Shown here piece by piece: positions 27,751-36,966 of a stretch of 64,000 nucleotides of DNA. Position numbers and translations under genes: made by a program. The stretch lies in the NCBI GenBank assembly GCA_949948895.1, contig CATLHE010000006.1:55046-119045 (forward strand), written 5' to 3'. How positions within the stretch are numbered: the stretch's first letter is position 1; every line of letters begins with the position of its first letter. The notes under the pieces are model-generated. The model worked only from the letters and a program-made list of their open reading frames with translations, ran no database searches and was not told where the DNA came from. Origin of the DNA: an uncultured Christensenella sp. (GTDB lineage Bacteria > Bacillota > Clostridia > Christensenellales > Pumilibacteraceae).

Positions 27751-29280
27751 CTATTTGCGCGCTCTTGCTGTTTTTTTGCGGCGCGGTTTAGGCTCGGTCA
27801 CGCTTTTATTCTTTTTATTTTCTTTGCGCGTGCGTATGACCGCGGCAAAATCGACCGCGCCGAACACTACGGACAGAAGCGCCATAAAGCACGCGCCGCC
27901 TATCGCCGCTATTATCATAGAAAATATGTTGTCGGGCAGAATGGCGTTTACATATTCGGTAAACTGCCAAGCGGGGTAGCTCGCGGCGAGACAGATAACG
28001 AGCGGGCGGATAAAAGTGAGTTTACAGCCCGACCGACGCTTTATGTCGATCACGTCCAGAACGGACGAGACGGTAAGGCTTACGCCAAACGCAATCATGA
28101 AAACGTCTATGGTAAAGCGCGAGTAAAAGCAGAATGATATTATATACATTACCGCCGCGCCGATGAGATAGTTTATGAGCGATTTCTTTTCGAGGTCGAG
28201 TGAGTTGAGCATTGACGACGCTATGTTTTCAAACGACAGCGGCAGTAAGAGCCACGCCGATTTTTTGAGGAACATGCCCGCGTCGGTATTGTCGTAAATG
28301 AGCGTTCCGAGGTCGTCGCCAAGCGCGCCGTACACAGGCAAGACTATCGCGGCAATGATTATCGAGAAAGTGAGCGCGCTCTCTATCTGCGAGCACATGC
28401 TTTTTTTGTCGCCGGCGGCGTAAGCCTGCGATAGCGTGGGTATCATGACAAACGCCAAAGACCCGACGACGGTTATCGGGAGATACAACAGCGGTAACGC
28501 CATGCCTACGCACGAGCCGTATATGTACATCGATTGGTCGGAGTTGAGCCCCGTGGACATCAATAGGAAGGGCACTGCTACGGCTATAATGTAGTTGTTT
28601 ATGCTTGAAGTCGTGCGCGACAGCGTTATCGGCACGGAAGAAGCCATAAGCGGCTTGAAATGCGCTTTGGGCGCGGACAGCTTGCGCTTGCCCGCGAAAT
28701 AGAATATCGCGCACGCGCCCGCCGATACCGCGCACGCGACCGTCATGGAAAGCGCTACCGCGGCGTTCTTGTCGCGGAAGAGCGTTATGAATACTACGCA
28801 CACCACTATGCGCGCGATCTGTTCTATGAGCTCGACAAGGCTGACAGAGGTGAATTTCTTTTCGCCCCACAGCACGCCGCGGAACGCCGAGTATACTCCC
28901 GAAAATACGAGCGCGGGCAGCATTATCATGACGAGCGTCATGGACTGCGCATCGGCAAACAGCGCGCCTATCGGCTTATTGAGCGCGAGCACCGCGCCGC
29001 ATATCAGTAGCGCCGTTACTATCTCCACGATGAGCGCCGCCGAACAGACCCCGCCGCTTTGCGCTCTTCCGTTTTTTGCGGTCAGCTTTGACACGACGAG
29101 CGGTATGCCCGAGGTCAAAAGCGTAAGCAGTACGAAAAAGAATGAGAGCGCAACGGAGTAGATACCCATGCCGACGGCGCCTATCTCGCGCGAGAGATAG
29201 ATCTTGAAAAGGAATCCGAGCGTGCGCTCGGTCACCGTAAACGCCGTCAGCGTTATTACTGCTTTTGCCATCGATTTCAT
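27751..29280 (-). CDS. SpoVB/MurJ-like polysaccharide or lipid flippase (MOP superfamily)
   Basis: 509 aa polytopic protein with roughly 12-14 membrane helices. The N-terminus (TERTLGFLFKIYLSREIGA) and the SGIPLVVSKLTAKNGR segment match the SpoVB/MATE-like branch of the MOP flippase superfamily; members move lipid-linked oligosaccharides across the membrane, including spore-cortex or cell-wall precursors. A basic tail (KPRRKKTARARK) ends the protein. No ribosome site precedes the ATG and a TAGAAT lies 7 nt upstream, another possible leaderless start. Exact substrate unknown; murJ or spoVB assignment is not certain. Confidence 0.8.
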   Translation of the reverse strand: MKSMAKAVITLTAFTVTERTLGFLFKIYLSREIGAVGMGIYSVALSFFFVLLTLLTSGIPLVVSKLTAKNGRAQSGGVCSAALIVEIVTALLICGAVLALNKPIGALFADAQSMTLVMIMLPALVFSGVYSAFRGVLWGEKKFTSVSLVELIEQIARIVVCVVFITLFRDKNAAVALSMTVACAVSAGACAIFYFAGKRKLSAPKAHFKPLMASSVPITLSRTTSSINNYIIAVAVPFLLMSTGLNSDQSMYIYGSCVGMALPLLYLPITVVGSLAFVMIPTLSQAYAAGDKKSMCSQIESALTFSIIIAAIVLPVYGALGDDLGTLIYDNTDAGMFLKKSAWLLLPLSFENIASSMLNSLDLEKKSLINYLIGAAVMYIISFCFYSRFTIDVFMIAFGVSLTVSSVLDVIDIKRRSGCKLTFIRPLVICLAASYPAWQFTEYVNAILPDNIFSMIIAAIGGACFMALLSVVFGAVDFAAVIRTRKENKKNKSVTEPKPRRKKTARARK

Positions 29281-29427
29281 TGTAAGTATTCTATGCCGCC
29301 GCCTTTTGTAAAATGATATGACGTATGAATGTGTCGAACTTGCGTCTCGATAAATATGTTGCGCGGAGCTTAAGCGGTAAAAAACATTAGGATTATGTTA
29401 AAATTTGTCGAGTCGACCTTTTTGCTA

Positions 29428-29456
29428 TTGTCAAACGCATTTAATTTTGATATAAT
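29428..29456 (+). promoter_or_regulatory. Promoter with TATAAT 6 nt before a GTG start
   Basis: TTGTCA (29428-29433), 17-bp spacer, TATAAT (29451-29456), N6, GTG at 29463. Confidence 0.75.
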
Positions 29457-29462
29457 CGGTTT

Positions 29463-31949
29463 GTGGAAGTTTACTGTCGTAAAAACAATATTCTGCGTCG
29501 GCTGCTTCGCGCCGCAGTAATAGCCTTTGCGGCGTTACTGCTCGTTTTGGGTTTTATCGGTTGCGCGGCAAAACCCGACGTATCGTTCCGCGTGACGACT
29601 ATCGAGCTGAAAGTGGGCGACGAGCGCGATATTTTGCCGTATGCGGTTTTTTCGCCCGCTACGACGGATAATAAAAAACTTCAACTATCTACAGACGGAG
29701 ACTGTGTTACTATAGACGGCACGACGCTCAAAGCGGTCAAGCCCGGCACGGCGAGAGTCACCGCGCGGTCCGCGGGCGGCAGCGCCGTTTTGACTGTTTC
29801 GGTCGAGTACCGCGCCGCGCATAATCTTTCCGTCTCGCATACGGGAAACACGGTGCAAACGTCGGAAAACGGAAAATTCGATAAAGTCGTGTTTACCGCG
29901 CTGTCCGACGATTACATAGACCCCGAAACGGTGATCGAGTGGTCGGTCAACGGTGAACGCCGCGCGGTAGGGCACGTTTTTGAATTTACGCCCGACGGGT
30001 ACGGCGAATTTTGTATAGTTGCGGCGATAGGCGATCTTTCGGCGGAGCGCACGGTGTCGGTCTACAAAAAAATAAAAGCCGTCGGCAAGGCGGTAGGCGA
30101 GCTCGAGCAGTTTCGCAACTATTCGCCCGTTTGTTTTACTGTGAGCGAGGTCGTCGATCCGATGAATCCGCGCTCGGTATATGAGTGGCGCGTAAACGGC
30201 AACGTTACGTCGCGTTCGGCAAGGTATGAGTTTATTCCGCGCGCCGTGGGCGAGTACGAGGTCGAGCTTTACGTAAACGGTATCAAGCGCGACATAAACG
30301 GAAAACAGTCGGTAAAGATAGTATCGGTCGGCGACCGCGCGCCCGAATGTCGCGTCGAGTTTGATAGCTATGGAACGTTTGTCGTATGGGACGACCGCGC
30401 GGCGGCAAGAAGCGTCGCCGTCAAATCGCCGAGCGGCGGGACGGTCGTTTACAGCCGATCGGATGTAAGACATTCTTACAGGTTTTCGGACGGAACGTTT
30501 GACGCGAACGGGATAATTTCCGTTTGCGCCGCCGATCCCGATTCGTACGAGATAACGGTCACGGCGGACTCCGTTGGCGAAACTTTCGAGTTTGTGCAAT
30601 ATCCGTCGTCCGCCGCGCAGTATATAGCGCAAACGATACTGTGCGAAAATTCGTTTATAACGAGCGCCGAGGACTGCGCAAAGTTTGTCGCGGAGCTCTA
30701 TGCCTGCGGCAGGACTTCGGCGAGAGCGTATCTCGCGCGCGAGATAACAAACAGCGCCGACAAGGTAGAACAAACGCTTTCTTCCGCGCGTGCGGTGCTT
30801 GCAGTACTTAGCGTGAGCGCGACGGTAAGCGTTTCGGGCGAGTATATGGATATCAGGTTCGAGCCTTATAAAAACGCTCCTACCGTTTCTGTCGAGAGCA
30901 GAGTGCGGCAAATGCCTACGCCGCTTCCGCATATAGCGACCGCAGACCGCCGACCCGATAGCTATACTTTTGCGATAGAACGGGCGAAAAGAAGCGTCGA
31001 GGCGGAAAACACCGAGCAGTTGCTTATTGCCGTAATGAACGGCGTTCGCCCGATAGTAAAAGAAAACAGCGCGGCAGAAAAGGCATATAAACTGTGTAAG
31101 AACGTATTGGCGGGCGCGACCGGCATTATATCAAAAGATCATACCGACGCCGAAAAAGTGCATGCCATACATGATTGGTTGCAGTTTGTAACGCGTCGCG
31201 AGACTGCGGGCGGCGGAACGTCCGCGGATTTTTTGGAGGGCGTGTTCGGCGGTAACGTCGTAGCGGGCGGCGCCGTTTCGAGCTTGGGCATGTCCAAGGC
31301 GTTTGCTCTTATGTGCGGCATGGAAGGCATACCGTGCAAGATAGCCGTACGATACGGACAGGACGGACCGAACGCTTATTATTGGAACAAGGTCGAGCTT
31401 GACGGACTTTGGTACAACGTAGACGCGTACGGCGGCGAGGTAGCGCCCGTCGGAAAAAATGCCGAGTATCTGTCGCATTCGCGGCTGTTGTTGAGTGACG
31501 CAGCCATGGAAGAACTCGGGCTCGTTTCGGATGCGTCTATGCCCGAGGCGTTTGACGACGGCGGAGCGGAAATCATACGTAAACGCATACAAGGCGGCGT
31601 TTATTACGACGTGTATATCGATAAAGAAGAGGCGCGCGACTACGATCAAGTAAAGGCGGTTGTGTTCGAAGCTTTTTCGGAACAGTCGGAAAACGTGTTC
31701 ACGCTGCGCACGCCGCAAGGTACCACGACGTACAGTATAGACGCTTACGGCGTCGAGATCGTGCTCGGATTCGAGCTCGACGAGGAAGAAGTGCAAGCAG
31801 TGACGGCAAATGTGCGCCGCGCGGCGGCTGAGTATTATGAAAAAGTGCTCGGTCATGATCTCGATCTGTCGTCGGTCGGCGTGCAGATCGAAGGGCAAGT
31901 ATTGATAGCGGGCGTACAAAAACCGCGAAACATTTCAGTTGAAGCATAG
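29463..31949 (+). CDS. Lipoprotein with BIG2 domain and degenerate transglutaminase-like domain
   Basis: 828 aa. Signal peptide with lipobox FIGC (Cys34). An Ig-like BIG2 domain (about 40-115, VKPGTARVTAR) is followed by two beta-sandwich segments containing paired 'V-N-G' motifs (EWSVNGERR, EWRVNGNV). The C-terminal part (about 540-670) has the transglutaminase-like fold with AIHDWLQFV. The catalytic triad is broken: aligned with the downstream paralog, Cys is Ser607, His is Tyr639, and only Asp654 remains. It is probably a non-catalytic binding protein at the membrane surface. GTG start at the predicted transcription start, with no ribosome site; the next gene begins 10 bp after its stop. 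Confidence 0.85.
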   Translation: MEVYCRKNNILRRLLRAAVIAFAALLLVLGFIGCAAKPDVSFRVTTIELKVGDERDILPYAVFSPATTDNKKLQLSTDGDCVTIDGTTLKAVKPGTARVTARSAGGSAVLTVSVEYRAAHNLSVSHTGNTVQTSENGKFDKVVFTALSDDYIDPETVIEWSVNGERRAVGHVFEFTPDGYGEFCIVAAIGDLSAERTVSVYKKIKAVGKAVGELEQFRNYSPVCFTVSEVVDPMNPRSVYEWRVNGNVTSRSARYEFIPRAVGEYEVELYVNGIKRDINGKQSVKIVSVGDRAPECRVEFDSYGTFVVWDDRAAARSVAVKSPSGGTVVYSRSDVRHSYRFSDGTFDANGIISVCAADPDSYEITVTADSVGETFEFVQYPSSAAQYIAQTILCENSFITSAEDCAKFVAELYACGRTSARAYLAREITNSADKVEQTLSSARAVLAVLSVSATVSVSGEYMDIRFEPYKNAPTVSVESRVRQMPTPLPHIATADRRPDSYTFAIERAKRSVEAENTEQLLIAVMNGVRPIVKENSAAEKAYKLCKNVLAGATGIISKDHTDAEKVHAIHDWLQFVTRRETAGGGTSADFLEGVFGGNVVAGGAVSSLGMSKAFALMCGMEGIPCKIAVRYGQDGPNAYYWNKVELDGLWYNVDAYGGEVAPVGKNAEYLSHSRLLLSDAAMEELGLVSDASMPEAFDDGGAEIIRKRIQGGVYYDVYIDKEEARDYDQVKAVVFEAFSEQSENVFTLRTPQGTTTYSIDAYGVEIVLGFELDEEEVQAVTANVRRAAAEYYEKVLGHDLDLSSVGVQIEGQVLIAGVQKPRNISVEA

Positions 31950-31959
31950 AGGTGCGATT

Positions 31960-34575
31960 ATGTCTAAAAAATACACGTTTAAAAGAATAACGGCTTTTAT
32001 CTTGGCGGCGGTCATGATAACGCTGTCTTTCGGTGCGCTCATCGGCTGTTCGCTGTTTGACAGGGATCCCGACGGCGAAGTCGAGTTTTCAAAGAGTAAG
32101 ATCGAGCTGAACGTGGGCGACAAGTACGATCTTGCGCATATTACTTTCGTAGACTACGGCTCTTGTACGTACAGCTCGTCCGATCCTTCGGTAGCGTCGG
32201 TGTCGGGCTCTTTGTTAACGGCAAAGTCCGTAGGCACGGCGGTCATAACGGCGAGAGTGCGGCGTAGCGGCAACGAGGCAAAACTGCGCGTTACCGTATT
32301 GGAAGAAGACGGATTTACCCTCGGCGTTTCGGGCTCTTTGGTGCAGACTATGGGCGCTACGGAAAACGTGGAATTTACCGTTTCGGCTACCGGTATGGCG
32401 GCAGGTTACAACGTGTCCTGGTATGTAAGCGGCGAGTATCAATGCTCGTTGGCGCCGAGCATTCCGTATACATTTATTCCCGTCGCTGCGGGAGCGTTTG
32501 TTATTACCGCATCAAGCGAATACGGCGATTACGAGGCATCGGAGACCGTTCGCGTGTATTACGACGCGGACGCTTCGGGCAGTTACGATGGCGAAATATA
32601 CCAGACCGAAGCGCCGTATACGCCCGTTAAACTTACCGCATGGGCGGAAGAGCACGCGTTCAATCCGATAGACCCGTATATTGAGTGGTTTGTAGACGGC
32701 GCGCGCGTTTACGGCGGAACGGCAACCGAATACGAATATTATCCGACGGCGGGCAAGCATACTGTGACATTAAAAGTCAACGGCAAAACGCGCGATATCG
32801 ACGGGCAAAGTTCGCTCGACATCGTATGCGTGGGAAGTATTGTGCCGAGCGACATAAGCGTGGTTTACGACAACGTATATCCGCACGTATATGTGCGCTA
32901 TGACGCCGTAGGCTCGGCGGCGGTGGAGATTACGTCGCCGATAGGAAACGCAGTCACCGTCAGTCAAATCGATCGCCCCGAACTTTTCGATGAAAACGGC
33001 TTCGACGCAGGCGAGTATATCAATGTGTGCGCAAGCTCTTCGAGCGTGGGCGACTATAAGATCCGCGTCAAGTCGCTCGGCGACGGCGTCGCGTTGACCG
33101 AGAGCGCGTATACCGACCGTTACACGTTTACGCAGCTTCCGCAAAACGCGGAGAAGTACTTACGCGATCTGTATTTAGACAGAGACCATTATATAACGTC
33201 GGACGAAGAATACGTCAATCTGTTCGAGTATTACGTTATTAACAGGACGAAGATCGCAAATGCCGAGGTGTCGTTCGAATGCTATATAGGTTACCAATCC
33301 GACCTCACTAACGAGGAACTTTGGAATTCCGCTTTTCAAATAGGCGCGACGAGCGGTTCGTATACCGGCAAGGGTATTACAAAAACGGGCAACGTGATCA
33401 AGACCAACTTTAAGGTCAGCACGGTAAACAGTCCGACGCGTCAAACGTATTCTAGGTATTCGTCGGAAGACGATTATTCCAAACAGCTTCATGCCAATAT
33501 ACCGCATATCAATTACGACGAGGATAAATATCGTCCGAGCAATCATGTTTTCCCCATTGACGAGTTGGAACGCACTCAGAGCGTGACGTATACGGATGAA
33601 CTGTATTTGGCGGCGGAAAACAATACGCGCCCCGTACCTACCTCGGGCTCGGCTGCCGACGCCGTTTATCGGATTGCACGAGATATTTTGCGTCAGATAG
33701 TTACCGACGATATGAGCGACGCGCAAAAAGCCCATGCAATATACGATTGGATAATGTGGCAGGTAACGTATGATACTCCCGCAACGGAAGTGACTAAAAA
33801 CGGCGAGGCGTATTCTGCATACTATATGGAAGGCGTGTTCGGCGACGGTGTTACGCCCATTCGCGGCGTAACGTACGACCCGTACGCGGTATGCGACGGC
33901 ATGAGCAAAGCATACTCGTTGCTTTGCAATATCGAGGGTATTCCCTGTATGCGCGTGTCGGGTATGGCGGGAAGCTACGCCGCGTTTGCCGGCGGGCATG
34001 CATGGAATAAAGTCATGCTTGACGGTGAGTGGTATATAGTCGACTGCACTTGGGGTGACAGCACTATCGATTTGAGACTCGGGTACGCCTATGAGTCGTA
34101 TGAGTGCGCTTTACACGATTGGCTGTTTGTCACGGACGATTATGCGAACGACACCCATTACGAACCGTATTCTTACGCTTACGTAAAGCCGTCTTGGGGC
34201 GAGTGCAAAGTGAGATATGCGCCCAAAACGGCGAGTAAAGCTTACGACGTTTACAAAGATATGACTTATAACGGCGTAAAGATCGACTGTCGGTTGTTTG
34301 ACGACGGAAGCGCCGAAGACCGTTACTACGAAATAGTAACGCAGTTTATGAACGCATACGTTCCGAGGAGTACGATACGCGTGCCCGGTTACAAGGACTG
34401 CGTTTATACGCTGGACTACGAGGCGTTGGAGATCAAGCTCGAATCGGAGTACGTTTTGACGGAATCACAGTTTAGAAACATAGCGACAGCCGCCGTGCTC
34501 GCGATAAGACCTACCGCAGACGTAGAAATTGTGATAAGCGAAACGATAGCGCTTGTGCTTGTAAGCGACTTATAA
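31960..34575 (+). CDS. Lipoprotein with BIG2 domain and intact transglutaminase-like domain
   Basis: 871 aa from the ATG with GAGGTG upstream (track start is 7 codons too early). Lipobox LIGC gives Cys30. The layout repeats the previous gene: BIG2 domain (VKSVGTAVITARV-like segment), two PKD/Ig-like segments (EWFVDGARVYGG), then a transglutaminase-like cysteine hydrolase domain. The catalytic set is complete: AVCDGMSKAY (Cys645), GGHAWNKV (His680), WYIVDCTW (Asp695). Such extracellular domains in Clostridia cleave or crosslink proteins or peptides, usually at the cell surface. Tandem duplication followed by loss of activity in the upstream copy is the likely history. Confidence 0.88.
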   Translation: MSKKYTFKRITAFILAAVMITLSFGALIGCSLFDRDPDGEVEFSKSKIELNVGDKYDLAHITFVDYGSCTYSSSDPSVASVSGSLLTAKSVGTAVITARVRRSGNEAKLRVTVLEEDGFTLGVSGSLVQTMGATENVEFTVSATGMAAGYNVSWYVSGEYQCSLAPSIPYTFIPVAAGAFVITASSEYGDYEASETVRVYYDADASGSYDGEIYQTEAPYTPVKLTAWAEEHAFNPIDPYIEWFVDGARVYGGTATEYEYYPTAGKHTVTLKVNGKTRDIDGQSSLDIVCVGSIVPSDISVVYDNVYPHVYVRYDAVGSAAVEITSPIGNAVTVSQIDRPELFDENGFDAGEYINVCASSSSVGDYKIRVKSLGDGVALTESAYTDRYTFTQLPQNAEKYLRDLYLDRDHYITSDEEYVNLFEYYVINRTKIANAEVSFECYIGYQSDLTNEELWNSAFQIGATSGSYTGKGITKTGNVIKTNFKVSTVNSPTRQTYSRYSSEDDYSKQLHANIPHINYDEDKYRPSNHVFPIDELERTQSVTYTDELYLAAENNTRPVPTSGSAADAVYRIARDILRQIVTDDMSDAQKAHAIYDWIMWQVTYDTPATEVTKNGEAYSAYYMEGVFGDGVTPIRGVTYDPYAVCDGMSKAYSLLCNIEGIPCMRVSGMAGSYAAFAGGHAWNKVMLDGEWYIVDCTWGDSTIDLRLGYAYESYECALHDWLFVTDDYANDTHYEPYSYAYVKPSWGECKVRYAPKTASKAYDVYKDMTYNGVKIDCRLFDDGSAEDRYYEIVTQFMNAYVPRSTIRVPGYKDCVYTLDYEALEIKLESEYVLTESQFRNIATAAVLAIRPTADVEIVISETIALVLVSDL

Positions 34576-34590
34576 TGCCTAATACCAAAC

Positions 34591-34623
34591 AAAAACGCGC
34601 CCGAAATACTCGAGCGCGTTTTT
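34591..34623. terminator. Bidirectional terminator
   Basis: AAAAACGCGC...GCGCGTTTTT stem between the convergent lipoprotein and esterase genes; T-runs on both strands. Confidence 0.85.
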
Positions 34624-34626
34624 GTG

Positions 34627-35376
34627 TTATTTAAGTTTGGAAAATTCGGATAAAAACGCGCAGGCGGGCTCGCGCCAGCACGTTTCGTCGTGTATGCCCG
34701 TGTTGTCTACGGCAAGCGTCAGATCTTTAATGCCTTTATTGCGAAGCGCGTCGGTCAGTTTAAACGCGTCGGCAACGAACATATTTTCGACCTGCTCGCC
34801 GTATTCGGGTTTTCCCACTCGTTCGGACCCGCCCGTATATATTCGGTAGAGCGCAGACGCGTCGAACTGTGCGGCGTTCAAGAATCGGTCGAACGCGTCG
34901 CCGCTTAAAAACAGCGGGGTGGAAAACATTCCGTACGCCGAGAATTTGGCGGGTTTTCGCGCCGCAAAACAGAGCGTGGCTATCGCGCCTGCGGACGACC
35001 CGAGCATGGCGTAACGCCCGTATCCGAATCTTTTGTCCAAGTACGGAAGGATAATGCTTTCCAAGTAATCGAAGTAGACTTCGGCGTTGCCGCCGAAGTT
35101 GGGAAACCCGTACTTTTCGAGCTCGCTCGGAAAAGGGATATAATCGTTCAGCCTCGTCGTCGTCGAGTCGATACCGATTATCGCCACGTTTTTTATGCCG
35201 AGCGCTCTGACCGCGTCAAGCATGCGCCAGCTTTTGCCGTAAGACGCGTCGGCGTCGTCAAACGCGTTTTGTCCGTCGTGCATGATGAGCGCGCGGTCGG
35301 CGTGCTTGGGCGAGTATATGCGTACGGTCCGCGCAAACGCGCCCTTCGATAAAACTGCTATCTCGTATTTTCTCAA
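34627..35376 (-). CDS. Alpha/beta-hydrolase esterase (enterochelin esterase-like family)
   Basis: 249 aa, no signal peptide. MHDGQNAFDD and the nucleophile elbow MLGSSAGAIAT (GxSxG) mark the esterase family related to antigen 85 and enterochelin esterases; a C-terminal GIHDETCW gives the His and an acidic residue (YTGGSER region) is available. Broad acyl- or carbohydrate-esterase activity is expected; substrate unknown. TTG start with CGGAG upstream. Transcribed alone. Confidence 0.8.
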   Translation of the reverse strand: MRKYEIAVLSKGAFARTVRIYSPKHADRALIMHDGQNAFDDADASYGKSWRMLDAVRALGIKNVAIIGIDSTTTRLNDYIPFPSELEKYGFPNFGGNAEVYFDYLESIILPYLDKRFGYGRYAMLGSSAGAIATLCFAARKPAKFSAYGMFSTPLFLSGDAFDRFLNAAQFDASALYRIYTGGSERVGKPEYGEQVENMFVADAFKLTDALRNKGIKDLTLAVDNTGIHDETCWREPACAFLSEFSKLK

Positions 35377-35493
35377 TTTTCTCGCTCCGTTGTGTTTTTT
35401 ACATTATACGGGTATTTAAACGTTTTGTCAATATCGTTTGGCGCGGTTGCGTTTTGATGAGCATGCTTTTAGAAAAAGAATTAAGTAAAAGCG

Positions 35494-35522
35494 TTGCAAT
35501 TTTACGATAGGTATGTTATAAT
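35494..35522 (+). promoter_or_regulatory. Promoter with TATAAT 6 nt before the cca ATG
   Basis: TTGCAA (35494-35499), 17-bp spacer, TATAAT (35517-35522), N6 (TTCGGC), ATG at 35529. Confidence 0.8.
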
Positions 35523-35528
35523 TTCGGC

Positions 35529-36881
35529 ATGAAAATACAATTGGATAGCAAATGCGCCGAGTTTATTTCGGGTCTCGGCGAAAACGTGTACGTAGTCGGC
35601 GGCTACGTGCGTAATGCGCTGTGCGGTTTCGGAACGACCGATATAGATATAGCCGGTCCTATCCCCGCGCAAGCGTTAAAGCTTCCGCCCAAAACCTCCA
35701 TGACTATGGTGAACCACCGAATGGGCACGGCTCAGATAGCGTTTGACGATATCAAATTGGAGTATACGCCCTTTCGCGTCGAGGTATACAATCCCGGCGG
35801 CGAGCATACGCCCGCGCAGGTGTATTTTACGACCGATATGATAGCCGACGCGGAACGGCGCGATTTTACATGCAACGCCGTTTATTACGACGTTAAGCGC
35901 GACGAGATAATCGATCCGCTCGGCGGCGTTCGCGATTGCGAAGCAAAGATACTTCGCGGCTGTCATAAACGCGTGTTCGAGTCCGACGGGCTCAGGCTGT
36001 TGCGGCTTGCGCGGCTTGCCGCCCAGCTCGGCTTTAAGATAGAGGGCGAGACGGCGATGGCGGCAAAAGCCAACGCCAACCAATTGGAAGATATCACTAC
36101 CGAGAGAAAGCGCGCCGAGCTCGACAAGATATTATGCGCGGACGCCGCAAACGGCATAGCAAACGCGCAGTATCGCGGATTGAGGTTGTTGAAACAGCTC
36201 GATATTTTGCGCAACATAATCCCCGAGCTTGCCGAGTGCGACGGGCTCGCTCAGCCCGAGGCGTATCATAAGTACGACGTTCTCGAACATTCTTTCCAAT
36301 GCACGAGGTACGTTCCGCCGACGGTTACGATGCGGCTTGCCGCGCTGTTGCACGACGTGGGAAAGTCGTACTGTATGAAGAATTTCGGAAACTTCCACGG
36401 TCACGAACGCAGTTCGGAGATCACGGCGCGGATCGTTCTCAATCGCTTGCGCTATCCCAAAGACGTTATAGAGCAAGTGGCAAGGCTTTGCCGTCTGCAT
36501 ATGTACGACATGCGCGGCGACGCACGCGAATCAAAAGTTCGATTGTTTGTCGCCAAAAATTACGATATCGTCGATAAGCTTGTAACGCTTATCCGCGCGG
36601 ATAAACGCGCTACAGGCATGTGCGATCCCGAAACGATAGACGCGCCGCACCGCTTTGAAACCGCTATGGACCAAATGATAAAAGAGGGCGCGCCCATACT
36701 TAAAAAGTCGCTCAAGATATCGGGTAAAGAGCTTGCCGATATGGGGTTCGAGGGTGAAGCGATATCTCTTGCGCTCGAAACGCTGTGGCGCGAGTGCGTA
36801 GTAAATCCGTCGCTCAATAATGTGGAATGGTTGCGTAAAATGGCTGAAAAACTGCTCGATCAAAAGTCTGACGGTAAGTAA
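35529..36881 (+). CDS. cca: CCA-adding tRNA nucleotidyltransferase with HD domain
   Basis: 450 aa. The head domain has VYVVGGYVRNAL and the catalytic TTDIDIA motif (two Asp), then the RRDFTCNAV segment that binds the tRNA/nucleotide, and the neck region SDGLRLLRLARLAAQLGF. A C-terminal HD domain (LAALLHDVGKS, about residue 270) follows. Its role is synthesis or repair of the tRNA 3' CCA end; the HD domain may remove 2',3' phosphates. The start codon sits at the predicted transcription start with no Shine-Dalgarno. Poly(A) polymerase is the main alternative. Confidence 0.88.
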   Translation: MKIQLDSKCAEFISGLGENVYVVGGYVRNALCGFGTTDIDIAGPIPAQALKLPPKTSMTMVNHRMGTAQIAFDDIKLEYTPFRVEVYNPGGEHTPAQVYFTTDMIADAERRDFTCNAVYYDVKRDEIIDPLGGVRDCEAKILRGCHKRVFESDGLRLLRLARLAAQLGFKIEGETAMAAKANANQLEDITTERKRAELDKILCADAANGIANAQYRGLRLLKQLDILRNIIPELAECDGLAQPEAYHKYDVLEHSFQCTRYVPPTVTMRLAALLHDVGKSYCMKNFGNFHGHERSSEITARIVLNRLRYPKDVIEQVARLCRLHMYDMRGDARESKVRLFVAKNYDIVDKLVTLIRADKRATGMCDPETIDAPHRFETAMDQMIKEGAPILKKSLKISGKELADMGFEGEAISLALETLWRECVVNPSLNNVEWLRKMAEKLLDQKSDGK

Positions 36882-36966
36882 CCGTATCGACCATAAATCG
36901 CGACTGTTATCGATAAAATACAATATAACTAATAATTTCGCGGCAATTCGACATACTACTCGCAGT

